A stretch of DNA of 64,000 nucleotides from positions 94,779,995 to 94,843,994 of the forward strand of contig RSEF01000002.1 in assembly GCA_003993805.1 (NCBI GenBank). The letters run 5' to 3'. The notes below the pieces were generated by a model. It was not told the origin of the DNA and made no database searches. It worked only from the letters and a program-made list of their open reading frames with translations. Source of the DNA: Himantopus leucocephalus. Taxonomy: Eukaryota; Chordata; Aves; Charadriiformes; Recurvirostridae. Every line of letters begins with the position of its first letter. The first letter of the stretch is position 1. This document shows positions 47,946 through 62,800 of the stretch, one piece after another. The position numbers and the translations under genes are program-made.

Positions 47946-50900
47946 GCTCCTCAAACCGTGTGATTTATGCATCCTTCTATTCATTTTTCAAGTAAATCCT
48001 ACAAATAGTTGATTACAACTAATTACATGCTGTCCTTAAAATCATCATATCATGTGCAGAAGAAAATCCCTATCTTTTGGTACCACTTCATTGTGACTTT
48101 AAGCACAAGCTACCTGGCTTGTATGTAAACAAGATTCAATCTCTTCTGTTTCCATATTTGAGAGAACTGGATTTTTTTTAAAAAAATGCAGCATTATATA
48201 TGAAGAATTGTAGTATCATATTATGAGCATCCTTATTGTGGTTTATTAAAATTAGTTTTATCACTGTAGTAGGCTTTCTGCCACCAGTCTTTCTCTCTGT
48301 CTCATGTTTCTAGCTTTTATAGAACTGGAAATGAAAGCTTGAGCTCCAAGCTATTCTGTTCCAGCTTACAATCAGTATGATTTGTGACATGGGTATGAAT
48401 GCAGAGCTTTCTTGTTTCATTACAGAAAGCTCAGTCCTAAGACCCTGAATGAATGTAACAGCTGCTACACCGTGCTGACAAATACCTTCCCAACCAAGAG
48501 AGAAAGGTGATGCCTGCAAACTTCAGTTTGACCTGGTGGAGTAAGACAAAATAAATAAGAATTAACAGTCTTACACACAAAATGTAGCTATCCCTAAACT
48601 CGGACTAAGGCTTATAATGCAAGGTGAATGGGCTAGGACTACATCATGTTCATATCTGAAGAGATATCAGAGAGCACCGATTTAAAGGTGGCAAGTGCAA
48701 ACTATGGGTTCTTATTTCATGCTGTAGCGAATGAATAAATTTCTAGGGCTTCACCTGCCATCTGTTGGTGGAAAACAGTAAGTAGAAAACTATTTGCCTT
48801 TTCAAAACTTGAGATAAAACTTTTAAAAGGTATAAACTATCGGTATGGTAGTTTAAAAATGAAAAATAAATAGCCTTCAGTGTAAGACTAGATATTTTTG
48901 TATTTTTATTTAGAATGAGTTGGAAACAAATATTTTTATTTCGGTAGTAGCATTACTAGTGTAAGCAATCCTGTTCATTGAAAATTATCGCATTGAGTCT
49001 CACTGAGAGGTGGTGAATAGTGGAGAGTGAGTAAAGAATCTTCTCATTCCCTTACCATTTAATATTTTTTATATTGATAAAGAAGAGTTGGTTGGATTTT
49101 TACTTGCTATTTTTTATGACAATTTTGCAAGGTTGCAATAAGCCAAATAACAGAGTGAGAAATGAGTTCAGTATTTCCTGCCTTCATTTTGAAGATCTTT
49201 TCACTTACTGTGCAAAGCAATTTTTCAGTGGAAGACAGGCAAACATATCAAACTCTAATAGCTCCATAACCAGTGCTTTTGGCTTTGAATTCTAAACAAA
49301 AGCAGCTATAATGTAATTCAAGACTAATAGTTGAAGGGCATTAGATAGCATGTATCTACCATCTAACTGGCTGAAAGTATAGATCAAGTATCTCTGCGTG
49401 CCCCAGAGGTCTTTAAAACATCTCAGTCAGGGACGAATTTATAAATGCTTTATTTGTGGTGAACTGCATACTGAAGATAAAATAGGTCTTCTCAAAAAAA
49501 CTTAGGAAGGCTGTGTGATATATCTCACACTTAGAAGCTTTTTACTTTTACAACTTCATAAGAAAAAAAGAATTTCTTAGTACATGAAGATTTGGAAGCA
49601 ATAAATATGACCTGGATTCAAAGGAGAGCATTCAAAAAGGCTATTTTCTAAGCTGGCCTCTCAATTAACAGTATTTGCACATTCAGGCTTACAAGCAATG
49701 GCCAATTATGAGCAAAAGAATTTGCACAAAGAAGCAGTTTGTCTGTTATATGTACAGTTATATATACAGATAAGAACTCAAAGCAGTAAGCAACACGTTA
49801 AACATACATTTATTCCCAGTTTCAAGTTCGTGCCCTTTAACTCTGTATTAAACTAAGAAAAAGCAAAGAGCAGCAATTGCTAAAGCAAACAACTTTAATA
49901 CAAAAAGCTTGAACAACAGTTCCATAGGAACTCAAGGAATACTTTAAATTTACTGATATTGCAAAGGACCTTTTTTTCTACTGCAAGAAAAGGGCATCAA
50001 CCAGATAGGAACACAATTCGAAGGGGTGCACTGTAGTCCTCAGTCAAACTGAGCATGAGACATTTGACTGGGGGTTTGCAGACGGTACTCAGTGCTGCAT
50101 GCAGTGCAAGGCTCCTGGGAGCACACGGTCTGAACCAAGCAAATGCAAAATACCTGAGCATCATTTAGGTTTATGTAAAGCATGCTAATAACTAGAGAGG
50201 GGACTTAGCACATTTTTAAAAACAATCATGCTACTTGGACAGCCAGAATAATGCGTGAATACATTTTGGATTGGACTGTCACACTCCCTGATAGCTGAAT
50301 CTTATAGTCTGCGCACATAAAGCACTATAAATAGGACTTGCAACTAATATGTCTGCATGTTCAAGCATGGGGCTTTCTGGTGGATGCCAGTCTCATAAGC
50401 AGTCTACTGAGTTACTAAGATGCAAGATAACTGAGTGTCTGGGAATGCAGTCACCCTCAGAGACTGCCTGATGGATCTTAGTTTAACATCCACTAAAAAA
50501 TGTAAAATGCTTTGACTGCTACCCAACTATTTGGGGATTTGCTCCCATTTATCCATTACAGAAGGGCACACGGAGTCAGTGAAGAAGCAAAATGAGAGAA
50601 TGCTAGAAGATGAACTCTAAACATCTAGATTTACTTTTTTATTTTTCCTCTGTTTACATGATTTAAATTCATTGGCTCAATGAATGTTTTTTCCCCCATT
50701 ATCTTTATGCTGAACAGAACCACTTGCTGCGCTCTGTAAATGTTTGACAGATGATTCAACACTTCCCTGTTTCTTTAACTAATCGAAAGTGAATTCCACA
50801 AGAAATAAAAAGATCCACAAGGTGAAATCCATTGCTGACTTTGCACCAGTGGACACTGTGATAAATTGGATATGATGTGTACATGAGCAAGAAAAGATAC

Positions 50901-53900
50901 AAAAAGAGGGGAAGGTGTTAAGTGGAAAAAAGTGCAGGCATGATGCTGCACTGTGCCAACTTTGTATCTCCTAATTCACTGCTTTAAAATACTGAATGAC
51001 TCACTGGCCAACTTTTTATAAAACTTGCGATGGAGGTAAGGGTGGAATGTCAGAAGGTAGTTTGGATCAAGAGGGTATAAGCCAGAAGTGACAAAATCTG
51101 ACACAGACAATTACTTTTAGTCATCTCTGTCCATTTTAACATGCAGTCTTAACTGTCCTCTGGCATTCCATGTACCTGCCCATGCCTGTAGAAATTATAA
51201 AAGAAGCAAAAACCTATCCATATGGCTGTTTTCTGCCAGATTGTGCAAGCAGAGCTGGTCGTGGAGCTTAAAACTTTGGGTGGACTCCATAGCGGGCCTG
51301 CCATGTGTTGGGAGCTCATTTGAGAAGACATTTACACCAGAAGACTGGTGGGTCTACTACCAGCTGTGTGCCTGCAGGGAGATACAGTCAGGAAAATAGC
51401 TTAGAGAACTGCTAGTGCTCTGTAACTAAAGTCTGCGAGATTGTTGCCCTGTGGCAGGATGTTTGCTGCGATACAGTACATTTGCAAGCAGTGTAGTTTC
51501 TGGAGTAGTACTCCAAATGGGACTACTGTGGCTGTTGAACTAACTTGAAAATGAAGTTTGATCAATCTATGAGAGGGACTCTAGGATGTGCTTGACTGCA
51601 GTAACAGTGATTTGAGGCCAACTGACAGGCAAGATCCTAGGGAGACTGCTCCCAAACAATGCAGAGCATCTGAAACTGCCAAACACCATAGACAGGGCTG
51701 TGCAAGACTGTCTGTGTGCTTGTCTATTTGTTTAATCAGTGCAATAACCCAAAGCTTTTCTAAGTACCTCTGAAGTGATGTAGATTTCCACCACTTCAGC
51801 AGCAGTTAGTAAAGTCAGAAAACTGGAGCATCATAAACATTATTGTAACTTAAAAAAAAAGAAGAAAACACTACCTGCAATCCCTTTCTCCTGCCTCCCC
51901 ATCAAAAACACGATCATTCCATGACAGTACCAGCTTTCTCTTTTGCCTGAAATCAGCATCAGAATAAGTGAAGGGGATCAAGTAAATGCAAGCAAACAGA
52001 TTTTAAATAGGCTGACATCTACCTCCTGCTGCAAACTGAGAAGGCAAATCTTTAGCAAATCTTTTAGAACATGCATATTGTTGTAAATCAGGCCTGATAT
52101 GTTCAATCATACTTTTGCTCAATATCTTTTTAAAATTTCATATGATTGCTTTACTTTTCAAGTAAATGTGTTTCATGTCCTTAGGAGCAGTAAGCAGGTA
52201 TAACATCTACCTAAGAAGAATAAAAGCAAACAACAGACAGGGCTTTTCAGACACAGAGCGTCAACTTTTAGATATACTGACTGAGTCTCCTTTTCCACTC
52301 TACAGTAACCCATGTAACAGAAAAATGTTCAGCTTCTGTGCAAAAGCCTACTCGAAACTAGGTATATCTTTTTATGTTCGCTCTCAATGAGATAAGTACA
52401 GTGATGAAGCTATTATGTCTCAAAGTCTTTTGATAAAGGCATATTAATCACCTTTCCTTTGGCCTGAGAAGTACATAATTCCTTTTGTCTCAGCAGCTGT
52501 GAAGTTTATAATCTTTCTTCCTCACTGTGATTAGTGACAATTGCATTTAGACTCCAGTGAGTAACTATTGTGTAGTTGTTTTCTTTCCAACCCACTAATG
52601 AATTGATATGTGTGTAATTCTAATTCACATTTTTCCAGTGTGATAGCAAGTGTGATGCTAACTGCTTGGCTGTTCTGTGGAATTTCAATTGAATGCCTCC
52701 AAGCTCCAACAGAAAATGGAAACATCTGCTTTCCGAGCTGTTTTTTGACTGGCTGGGTGACTCAACTTGTAAAACCAGCAAAAAGAGCAAGTAAACTTTC
52801 TTTTTATTTGCCACTCAATTGAATAATCGGAATTGATAGGGAATCTTTTTTTTTGTTCTTTGATTAAAGTAAATTCTAATTGTCTACATTTTCTTTCAAA
52901 AGCCTGTATTTTGGAAAACATCCTGAATCAAATGTCAGAGAGTGATAAGAAGGGTAGAGAGAAGTATCAGGCCGATTTGAAATGTTTTCATTGTAGCAGT
53001 TGTTAAGTGTTTCAGTTTCAAGTAATGTTTCTTAATTAATTTCAATTAACTTATGTTTCTAATCAAAATGTCATTTCTAAATTAGGCACTAAAATCTCCT
53101 CTGACAAAATGCTGAGATAAAACCATTCTTTTGTACCACACCGATTCTTTTGCAACACATTCAGTTTGAATAAATAGGCATTTTAGGTGAGAATTCCTAA
53201 GCAGTTCCATTGGCTTTTGAGATTTACATCAGGACAGATCTTTTGCTTTGACTTTGTGCAAAGCCTAGGACAGGTCTTATAACTCTTTTGAATGGCAATA
53301 ATAGAAATAACCAATATGTTGAACTGGTTTGCATAAATTTCAGCATGTCTTTAGTAATTGCAGAGTTTCTGAGCCTTGTCCCAAATATTGTAGATCATAG
53401 AGGAAAATCATAATTTAATTGTAGAAGGAAGAAAACAGGAGTTGCTTTATTCCAGCTAATCAGCTATCATGGTAACTGGATTAAAAGCCACTGAACTCAG
53501 TAGGAAGAGTTCATTACCCCTTGTATCATCCTCTGAAAAACAAAATAATAAACTCCTTTGGGCTGAGGAAGAAAATTTTTACAGAGGTAGATGTCCTGTA
53601 CATCCAATTTAAGCCTGCTGACTAGAAAACAGTTCTTGCATGGTCCTTAGTTACTCCTTGGAACTTGGCCACAAAACCAGCCCTATGGCAGAACTGTGGA
53701 TTTATGGCTTGCTTTATGGCATGACATTCATCTCATGTTCAGCAACCCAAGACCAAACCCCACCTCTTGGAGGAACAGCCAGTGAGGTCAGGAAAGTGAA
53801 CCTCTATGAAACTCATTTAGCAAGTTAATGTCATTTATTATTCCTCTGCCAAAACTTTGGCTAGAGTCTTGCAAGTGCTCTGATGCTGTGGAACGTCACC

Positions 53901-56900
53901 TGGCCACTTTGGGCAAAGTGCCAAGATATAACCAAGATGGATTTTGATGAAGGAGCTGCCCATGCCATCTGGCACGCACACCAAGCTCTCATGTTCTCTG
54001 CACTGCTGAGAGCCCTGTTGGCAGTGCTAGAGATGGGAAATCATGTGCCAAGTACAGTGCGCTTCTGACCACCTGAATTTGTGCACAGTTTGGCACTTAT
54101 CTCATGCTGCATCCAAGTTGAGCAAACTGTCAAAATCAATAACCATGAAGCTCAAGTGCTCCCATCCAGATAGAGCCCATGTGCTTGTATCAATGGCTGT
54201 ACTGCCCAGATTGCAGACAAAGCTTGCTGTCTTCAACATGGCTGTGGTCAGCTGAGAGCCCATGTTTGTGTTGCAAAAGCAATTTTGTCCTTCAGATCTC
54301 TCCTGTCTTGCTGCTAGCAGTTTGGAAAAAAGGGTTGAAGAGACTGTGCTTTCTCTTTATCCAAGAACAGGGACACTGAGGAAGTACGGGTAAAGGCTTT
54401 TCTATGGTGTGGCTGAAGGGGGCATATTACTGCACCAAGAACAGTTAGTTCCCAAGCTCAGGGAGAGCACACTTTAAAAGCAGCAGGCACAGGATTACAA
54501 AAAATCCCAACCCAAACAACACATCAAAACAATACCCCCAAGAAAACAGAGTATCCCAGGTCTTAGCCATCAGCATCCCAGGGCTCTTGGGGAGAAAGTT
54601 AATGCCGTTGCTGTAAGCCCCCTCACTGTTCCCCAGTTACGAGGTTGACAAGACCAGCTTCTGCTCCTCTTACGATTTAGAAAGGCTTCAAGGCTTTTCT
54701 GAATTGAATTAGTTAACTACAATCTTCCCATAGACCATAACATCAGCAGAGTTTGCCAGACAACAGTGTGTTTTGGCCTCCTCCATCACCACGTGGTGCT
54801 GGGAAGGGGACTTGGAGGCAGCGGTGCTGGAAATGTGCCTCGCAGGAAATCCCCAGCTCCCAGTTTGGCTCCCCTGTGAGCTCCTGCTGGGATGGGCAGG
54901 AAGTCACTGACTGGGGACCAGAATTTTATTCACAGTGTATTTCTTCCCCTGAAGAAGAGCCACAGGCAGACCTCCGGGGAGAGGAGTGTCATTGTTTGGC
55001 CTCTCTCCCATTTCCCTTTTCTTTTCCCGTTCACTGCAGCATTGTAATCTTCTTCAGTCACTTTCACAGCGATGTCTTTAATAATGGATCCCCTGGATCC
55101 TTTGCCCAATAAACAAATTATGGGGAAGCAGAGCTCGGCTCAAATGATAGAGCAGCCTTCTGCCATTCAAACTGCTGTCATTCCTGGGCCAAGCAGCTGT
55201 ACTTTTCCTCTCGGTCCAAAGGAGAAATTTCTGCTGTAATTAAGGATGGTCGAGAGTGAGCTATGTGCTAATAGCCCTAATCAATTGGGATTATCCTTTG
55301 GCTGGGACTAATCTCTTTAGCTATGGGACATGCCTGAGTACAGTGTCTCAGTCTGGGAGGCTGGCTCTTAAGGTAGCATCCCAATTTGTTCTTGAAAAGA
55401 TGGAAATAAGCTGAGAAAGGGAATAATACATTTACTTTGATGCTGGATTGCTTTAATGAGGGACTCGACAGACACAGAGACATGTGATATATTTCATGGC
55501 ACCGAATTGGCAACATATTACCATGCAAGTGTTTGAATCTGTAAATGTATATGGCTAATGGGCTGTTCTGTTTGAACACAAGATTTTACTTGCAGTCAAG
55601 ACAGAGCCTTTGTGGTTTTCAATACTTGGTGGCTGGCAATATGAATGATTCCATAGCCAAGGGCGTGAGGTTGTGAATAAACAGGTTTTTATACGTAACA
55701 TTTATCACAAGAGATTTACTAGATATGGGATTGGATTTGTTCATGCACGAATCTTAAACCAAGCAAAACATTGTTCCTTGTAGACTTTTAGCTCCTACTC
55801 CAATGGGTCTTACTGATAGGATCAAATAGTTTTGCATCCACTACATTTAAAGAAGCAGTACTCTGTTTCCATGATGCACGTTGGAGAGGGTGGTATATTA
55901 TGATGGGAACGTATTATTGTCATATAGAAGCTTAATTCAGACCAGACTTTCATAGTAGTGAGACTGGCAAACTGCAGCACAGCACAGCAGTCAGCACTCC
56001 TACGTGTATTTGAGTAGATCCTAATCCATGAGAGGTCACCAAAACTTGTAGGCACATGCACAGATTAAGGCTGCAGTAGTCACTGGGACTAGTCATGTGT
56101 TGAAGTTGAAAATGCGCTCAAATGTCCTTCTGGACAGATATATTAAAGTAGTGCACCAGTTTGTCATTCTAACACTTTTTCTGTAGCTCCACTGACATTA
56201 ATCTACCAATGCTATTCTTTTCCTTTAGAATAATGAACTGTATAAACTCAGGGGGATTTTGGCAGAGCACAATAGCCCAGAAAAATAGGACAGAAAATTA
56301 ATGCAAAGTATTTCTTACTATCCTGACATTCAAGGAGACCGTGATTGGTTGAGTTTCTGGACACTTAAGGACTTTCAGCCAGCTTTTGCTCTTACACAAG
56401 TAGAGATTGATTACCGTAGAAAGTCAAACTGTTTGTTTGTGTTGGACGAGGGTCAGGCAGTGCACTGTTTGCGTCAATCTATCATAACTTTTCAATAGAG
56501 GAATGTGATCCTGATGCTTTTGAAAAAGTGCAGGTATGTTATGTTGTTATTAGTCAACCTTTGTTGAAATGTCCCTGGGTTTGAAGTCTCCATGTTAATG
56601 AGGCACGGTGAACCAACAGTTCAGATGATGAGCTGTCAGTGTCTATGCTTAGAAATAATCAGGTGTGGCTAGTGGTGAGTTTCCATCTGGTATAAAATGC
56701 ATGTACACTCTGCTTGCTGGCAGTCAAATTGGGAAATACATGGCTTACCTGGGGCACACTCAACTGGCAGAAATCACAGTACTTATTTCCTCCTCTTCAT
56801 GTTATCCATCTTTAGTGACTTTCTTCTATGACAACAGCCTCCATCTGCAGAAGATGCCACATAATTTTGTTGGCTGTGCACGTGACCTAGGCACCTGGCA

Positions 56901-59847
56901 CTGAATCATCGTTGATTTCATTGGTAAAGACCAAGGGGCAAAAAGGTAACTTTGCATTAGCTGTCCTAGCAATGCAACTAACTTATTCTGCAGCAATGTT
57001 GGAGAGCAACCATATCCAGCGAGTATACCTACTGCTTTTTGTTTGCTTCATTTCTGTGTTTTGAACAAAGACCAAGCAAATGCTGCAATCTTTAGTCTGC
57101 ATTTTAGCCAACACATCAAGACTGCGGCATCATGTTGCCTTGCCACGTTTTCCTCAGGGGATGGTGACTGGGCTGACAGCCCATGCTGAGGTTATGTTCT
57201 GCTTAAGCTTGCTTGCCTTCACAGCATCAGCAAAAGAGTACTGAAAATCCTGAAGACTGTGAGAGCATGGACACTGTCTTGCTTTTGTCAAATCTGAATT
57301 GTTATTCTGTATTCTTCTGAAGAATGTCTTCTCAAAAATAGTCTCAAGGCAAAGCTACACTGTAAAAATGATCCAGGATGTGCATTCCCTTCAGACATGC
57401 TGTAGAGATGCTGGGCTGACAATAATATTACTACTGTCATCTCCCATCCCCTCCCAATACCTCTGAAAACACTTTGCTAGCAACCCATAATTACATTCCT
57501 TAGAGTGAAGATCAACAGAGTACTCCATCTTTAAAGGCAGCATTAAGAGGGATACTGGCACCAACACAATTTGCAGGGCTGCCCTTGCGAATTAGTACAA
57601 AAGTTGGCACAAAGATTCAGGATTTTATCTGGCGCATCTTAACTACTGTGTTTTAGGTAGACCTGCTTGAAAATAGTGTATAACTTATACTCTAGCCACA
57701 AACTACCAGGCGTTAAGTATCTGTGAAATGGTGTAGCTGCAGCAAAGCCAAGCTTCAGCAGAGGCTGAACCTTGTACATCACTCCCTTGAGCAGAGTTGT
57801 TTGGGAGCCAGAATTGACTGGAGCACAGCCAAGGAGCCATACAGCCACCTCCCGACACTTCCCGATCTATGTCAGGAAGTGTTGCGCAAAGTGACTAAGA
57901 GGGAGGAAAGTATCTGATGGAAAGTATCAGTCCAGTTGTACAAACACCCAGTGAAACATCAAGAACGTGGTGTATGCTGTCGGGGCATGTTCCAGGACAG
58001 GTGGACTCAGCCTGCAACAAGGTCCAGAGAAGGACTGGCGTACATCAGTGAGCAGAGAAATGGCAAGTTCACCATTTGAGAGGACCCCAAGAGAACTTGG
58101 CTCAGCAAGGATACCGTGGAATGAATGTAACTTTCAAGGGGGAGCTTTCTTAGTTTACCAAAAGGAGTTGTGGTGCCTGTGGGGAGGGGGACTCTGTACT
58201 GCTGTCCTGCAGTCCTGTGGAAACTCGCACCAAGCAGATAAGTCAGATGAGTCAAACAGTTGGATTCACTTACGTTGGTTCTTAGGTGTCAGTGAATGTT
58301 GTTCAAAGCAATTCCTTGAACTCCAGTCTCTGCCAGTTACTTGCAAGATGAGCAAGGGAGACCTGAAGACCAGATGGAGGGAGATTTCACAGTGTTATCT
58401 GCCCAGAGGGAGCGACAGTAGGCAGGGAGGTTCTGAACATGTAGTGTTTCCCTGGCTTGGCGGCTTGCACAGAAATCCATCCTCTTCAGAAACTTCCCAT
58501 TTGGTGCCTTAAGGTATTTTCAATGGTACATTTCTGCAAAACTGCCCCTCTTTAATGTGTGTGAATGAAATCTGTCTGCTGACACTGACACTTAGATATT
58601 GTTTCAACAAGTGGAAAAAATCCTGCATCCTGTGAAAAGAAGGTGGCCTGCAATGCAATGCACGTGGTATTCACACCGTGTCGTTCATCAAGGCATTTAG
58701 CTCACATAGCCTTTTCCAAGACTGATTAGCCAATGGTATTGCTGATTTACATCTCTGTCCTCTTACACGTTTATTGGACAGCACTGGTTTGGTCTGATTT
58801 TTGCCCTGTGCATCCAGGCAGTGATTACCCCTGCCTACCTATCATGCCGGTTTTGTTGCCACATGCGAAGGGAGTGAACTGGGGTTGACATTACCTAAGT
58901 GATCGAACATTGGAGCCAGGAACTACTCCCATTCGAAAGAATTTGTTTGGCCATGGGGGTATTGCATGGTGAAAAATGCCAGAAACTCTTTGGTTTTACA
59001 TTTTCCACCTCATTAGTCATTTCAGCCACTGAAATGGTATGACAGCAGACAAGGAGCTTTACTGAACAATTACAGAGTCCAGAATCATATCACTGGTTTC
59101 GGAAACCAGGTCTAATGGTTAACTGGTGTTTTGAAAGTCATGTCGCACATCAGGACTGGAAATACTAACGCAATGTACTCCAGGAGTTTCAGCTGCTGAT
59201 CTTTTCTAATTTGATGAGTAGAAACAAGTCTCTGTGCTGTATGGATGTGACGGTTCAACTTATAGCATGTATTTTGAAATAAAGCACCACAGAATATTCC
59301 TTTGGCTACATGTGTATACTGAGAGCCATGTTTATGTCACTGCTTTGGGTGTTAGCAGCTCTGCTTCTGCTGCGATGCACAGGAATCTAGTGAAGTGTTT
59401 GGCCTGAAGTTTGTCTTCCGTCTGGCCAGTATACAAAGTGACAGTGCAAACCCACTGAGATTGCACGTTTTCTCCAGGATATTATAAAGGCCTCCAGTCA
59501 AAGTGCAGGGGATGGGAGTGAAATGAAGTGTCAACAGCAGAAAATGTTACCAGACCTTTGAAGAAGGAAATTAAGTTGTGGTAGGGCAGTGAATATACGG
59601 ACTACCCTGAATGTAAGAGAGGGTATCCAAATTAAGCCCACTTCTCCCAAAAGTGGTAATTTTGGCACAGAAAGGACATTTGTAGTATTCCCCTCTGATA
59701 GAAATACCAAAAATAGCTAATTTCATATCAATTAACACATTCCAACTGCTGACTCATTTTCCACAAGTCTCCTGCTGTTTTCATTTCAGGTGGGAATACT
59801 CTTTCTTTATCTCCCTCCACTTCCATTTGCTTTTATGAGAACATTAC

Positions 59848-59864
59848 TTTTTTTTTTTTTTTTT
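59848..59864. repeat. Poly-T tract (17 nt)
   Basis: An uninterrupted run of 17 T followed by CCCC. No retroelement body is recognised next to it. Confidence 0.8.
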
Positions 59865-62800
59865 CCCCTGCTAACCCATCTAAATGGTATTTCAGGAAAG
59901 GTTCTTGTCCTGTTGTCCCTTTTCTTCCTTCACCCTGTTTCATTCTTCCTTGCAGTATAAATATCAAGGAAAATTAGTGCTGTTAATTCTTTCTGGTTGT
60001 GGCAAAGATACCTCCAAAATATGTCATCCCAATGGATATCCAACAATAATCTTTGAGCACGAGCAGAAAATTATCCACAGAGGAATAAAATTTCACTCAT
60101 TTTCCCACAAAGATCAATGTGACTTGTATTGACTGGTTTTCAGATTTTTCTTCTTAAAGACTACTCAGCCACTGGACTTTCCTGAGACTCTGCTGATCCT
60201 TTTTGTATTATTCTTTTCTTTTTTTCTTTGTTTTTGTTCAGAGTCAACTGTTCTTTTGAGCTTAGTAAATTCTCAACTTGCCAAGCTAAATATTCTAGAC
60301 AAGGAGATACTTGTCTGAAGTAGTTCTGCTATGGTAATGCACCCTGACCTTTCAAGCAAGGGGCATTTGAGGTTGTGAAACAAGCCCTCAGCATGCGAGA
60401 TGCCGCTGGAATGCAGAACGCCTTCACTCCCCTTTCATGCCATGCCCCTGTGATGTGACAGTTACTTATGGGACCTACTTTAAAGGTTGTTTTATGGTTG
60501 TGACTTTGACTGCAAGACTGTTTTCACTCCTGCAGAGAGAGCAGGTGTGCTTGAAATCAAGTTTTTTACTTAAAAGTCTGTCTATGCTGGTATCAAGAGC
60601 ACAGCTCTGACCTCTTGTTGCTCATGATATTTCTGTAGCCTCCGTGACACTATTTAGTCCCCTTTGCTCCTGTGGAAGAGCCTGACTGTGCCAGAACATG
60701 CTCATCTGAGCAGCTCTGCAATGTGGACATGATTGCTGCTCCATCTGCCACCACACGAATTTTTGTGCTCAGTGTTAAACTTCAAAGCTGTTATTTCTCT
60801 TGCTATGTCTTATACCAAAGTAGACAGAATACCTCAGCAGCTTGTCTATAGGCAATCCCCACACTAGCAGCTACTGTGTTTTGTTAGTCTGAGCAGCCAT
60901 GATCCAGCTTCATGAGACTGTCCTGCACACAGAGTTGCCCAGCTCCTCTTCGCTCTCCCTTTTGCCCTTGTGTCTGCAATCCCAGGTGAAGCCTGGAAGC
61001 TGCTGAAGGTCTCCAGAGGCTGGAGGAACTGCAGGTTTGCGGTAGGTGGTGGAGATGGCTCTGCTATTCTTCCTTTCTCAGTCCCCAGGTGGCATCTTTC
61101 AACAGATGCTGCTTCAGCAGGGAGAAGAAAGCACCCAGGAAAAGTTTAGGGACTGCTTCTGCCACATGAGTCAGGACACCTTTAAAGGTATGGTATGCCT
61201 TCCTCCTAGGACAGGGAGAGAGGCTATACACTGTTTGGGGATTGCATAACATTTAGGTCTTCACCTCCTGTTCTGGTCAGGCAGTTGTTTTGCTTTCTGA
61301 GCTACGCTGAGAGTTTCGACTCCATGCAATAAACTCAATCCCAAGACAAGGGTCAGGAAGAGACTCACACATGACGCTGCTTTACTTGTCTGGTGGGGTG
61401 GGAATCACAGGGTGATTCCCTCCTTCCTCCTCCCAGGTGCTGGCAACTGCTGCTGTCGTCAGCACACTGCTGGCCATGATGGACATGCAGGACAGGGTCA
61501 AAGTATATCGCTGGGTGAAAAGGCCTTTAAAATTTCCAAATGCAGTTTCACATAAGCCGGTTGCTCAACTGATGCTTTCCGCGCTACTGTCTCTCCACCC
61601 TACATATTCTCAGTCTGAAAAGTGTTCTTGAACATACAGAATTTTTCTGCTGTTGCATGGATGGAGGACATTGTACCTACTTCTTACTCAAAAGAGCCAA
61701 GCCATGAATAGATAGGAACCTCAGGCCAGTGCTGAGGAGACAACAGTGGTTTCTGCTTTGCATGTGGGAACTGGCAGCAGTGCTGGTATCAAGGCCCGGG
61801 ACAAACCAATAAACTCTGTTGTGCCATTTGAGTAACAGTGGTCTCTTCTCAGAAGGAAAAAAGACAAGTGAAAAAAGAGTAAATCCTAAGGGCTGAGCAA
61901 GATGATTTTTGTTTGTCACTCTTAAATTGAACACAAGTAAGGTTTCTCCCTCTGTTCCCTAATTTCTGTTTTCAGTTTCTTTAAAATGCCAGAAATTGGT
62001 GGGTTTAGAGCTTGGAGAGCCTTTCATTTGTTGAGATTGTCTTATTCCTGAGGTTAAGTAAGCACAACTCCCCGGGAGAGGAACTCACGCTGATAACTAA
62101 ACCAGATTAACCATTTTTGCCATGTTTTGATATGTAGGCTGGCCTCAGGCACGTCCACAGACTGCAATACTGATTTTACAAGAGAGTATTCTGCATGGCT
62201 GTGTGCCACTGCGTACAGTCAGGGCTGAGTCTTTTTATGTGCCTCTGGTCCCAAATCCCAGTGGGCTCTTGAATATTGTTCTGCGTCATTTTTCTTTCTT
62301 GTATTCAGTTACTGCACTTCATTTCCTTAATGAGACCAACCTGCAAAATTAGAGAGATTTTGGCTGTAGAATATCAAACTCATACTGCATATGAACACCC
62401 AACTTCCCATCCCTGTTCACCTCTGGCTCAAAGATTGTGTTTGTAATGGAGTGCACTTGTATTTTGTACTGTAACATCACATTGTAAACCCTTCATAACC
62501 TCAGAATGACAACTTGGGCTCATGGGTATTTGCTGTCTCTCAGAAGAGTAAGAGATGCTACAGCTGTCCATGTTTTGCACTGACAGACTTGGCTCTGGGT
62601 ATGACGTAATGTAACAAATTTACAAAGAGCTATTGCTTCGATCCGATGAGTAGGTTCAATCAGCAATGTAGTATACGTACACTTTGCTTACAGACATGAA
62701 TATAGGACTACACAAGGAGTGTGAAATTTTCTTTAATATATTTGCATAGAAAAATATAATTTAAAAGAATTTCTCCATTGCACAGTTGTTTGTTCATTTG

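Noticed and set aside
56229..56288. Acceptor ttcttttcctttag followed by 19 protein-like codons (NNELYKLRGILAEHN...) and a stop
   Set aside because: It would fit as a phase-0 last exon only with the 45095 donor, does not match the EPB41L4B tail I remember, and has no clear poly(A) signal close by. Too short to separate from chance.
59956..60132. Excellent acceptor (cattcttccttgcag) followed by 58 open codons and a stop
   Set aside because: Frame is open only in phase 0, the residues do not match the expected tail, and no AATAAA follows within a kilobase. Probably a chance cryptic site after a pyrimidine-rich stretch.
61437..61631. Acceptor ccttcctcctcccag followed by an open frame (VLATAAVVSTLLAMMDM...)
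   Set aside because: There is no good donor in phase and no resemblance to known EPB41L4B sequence.
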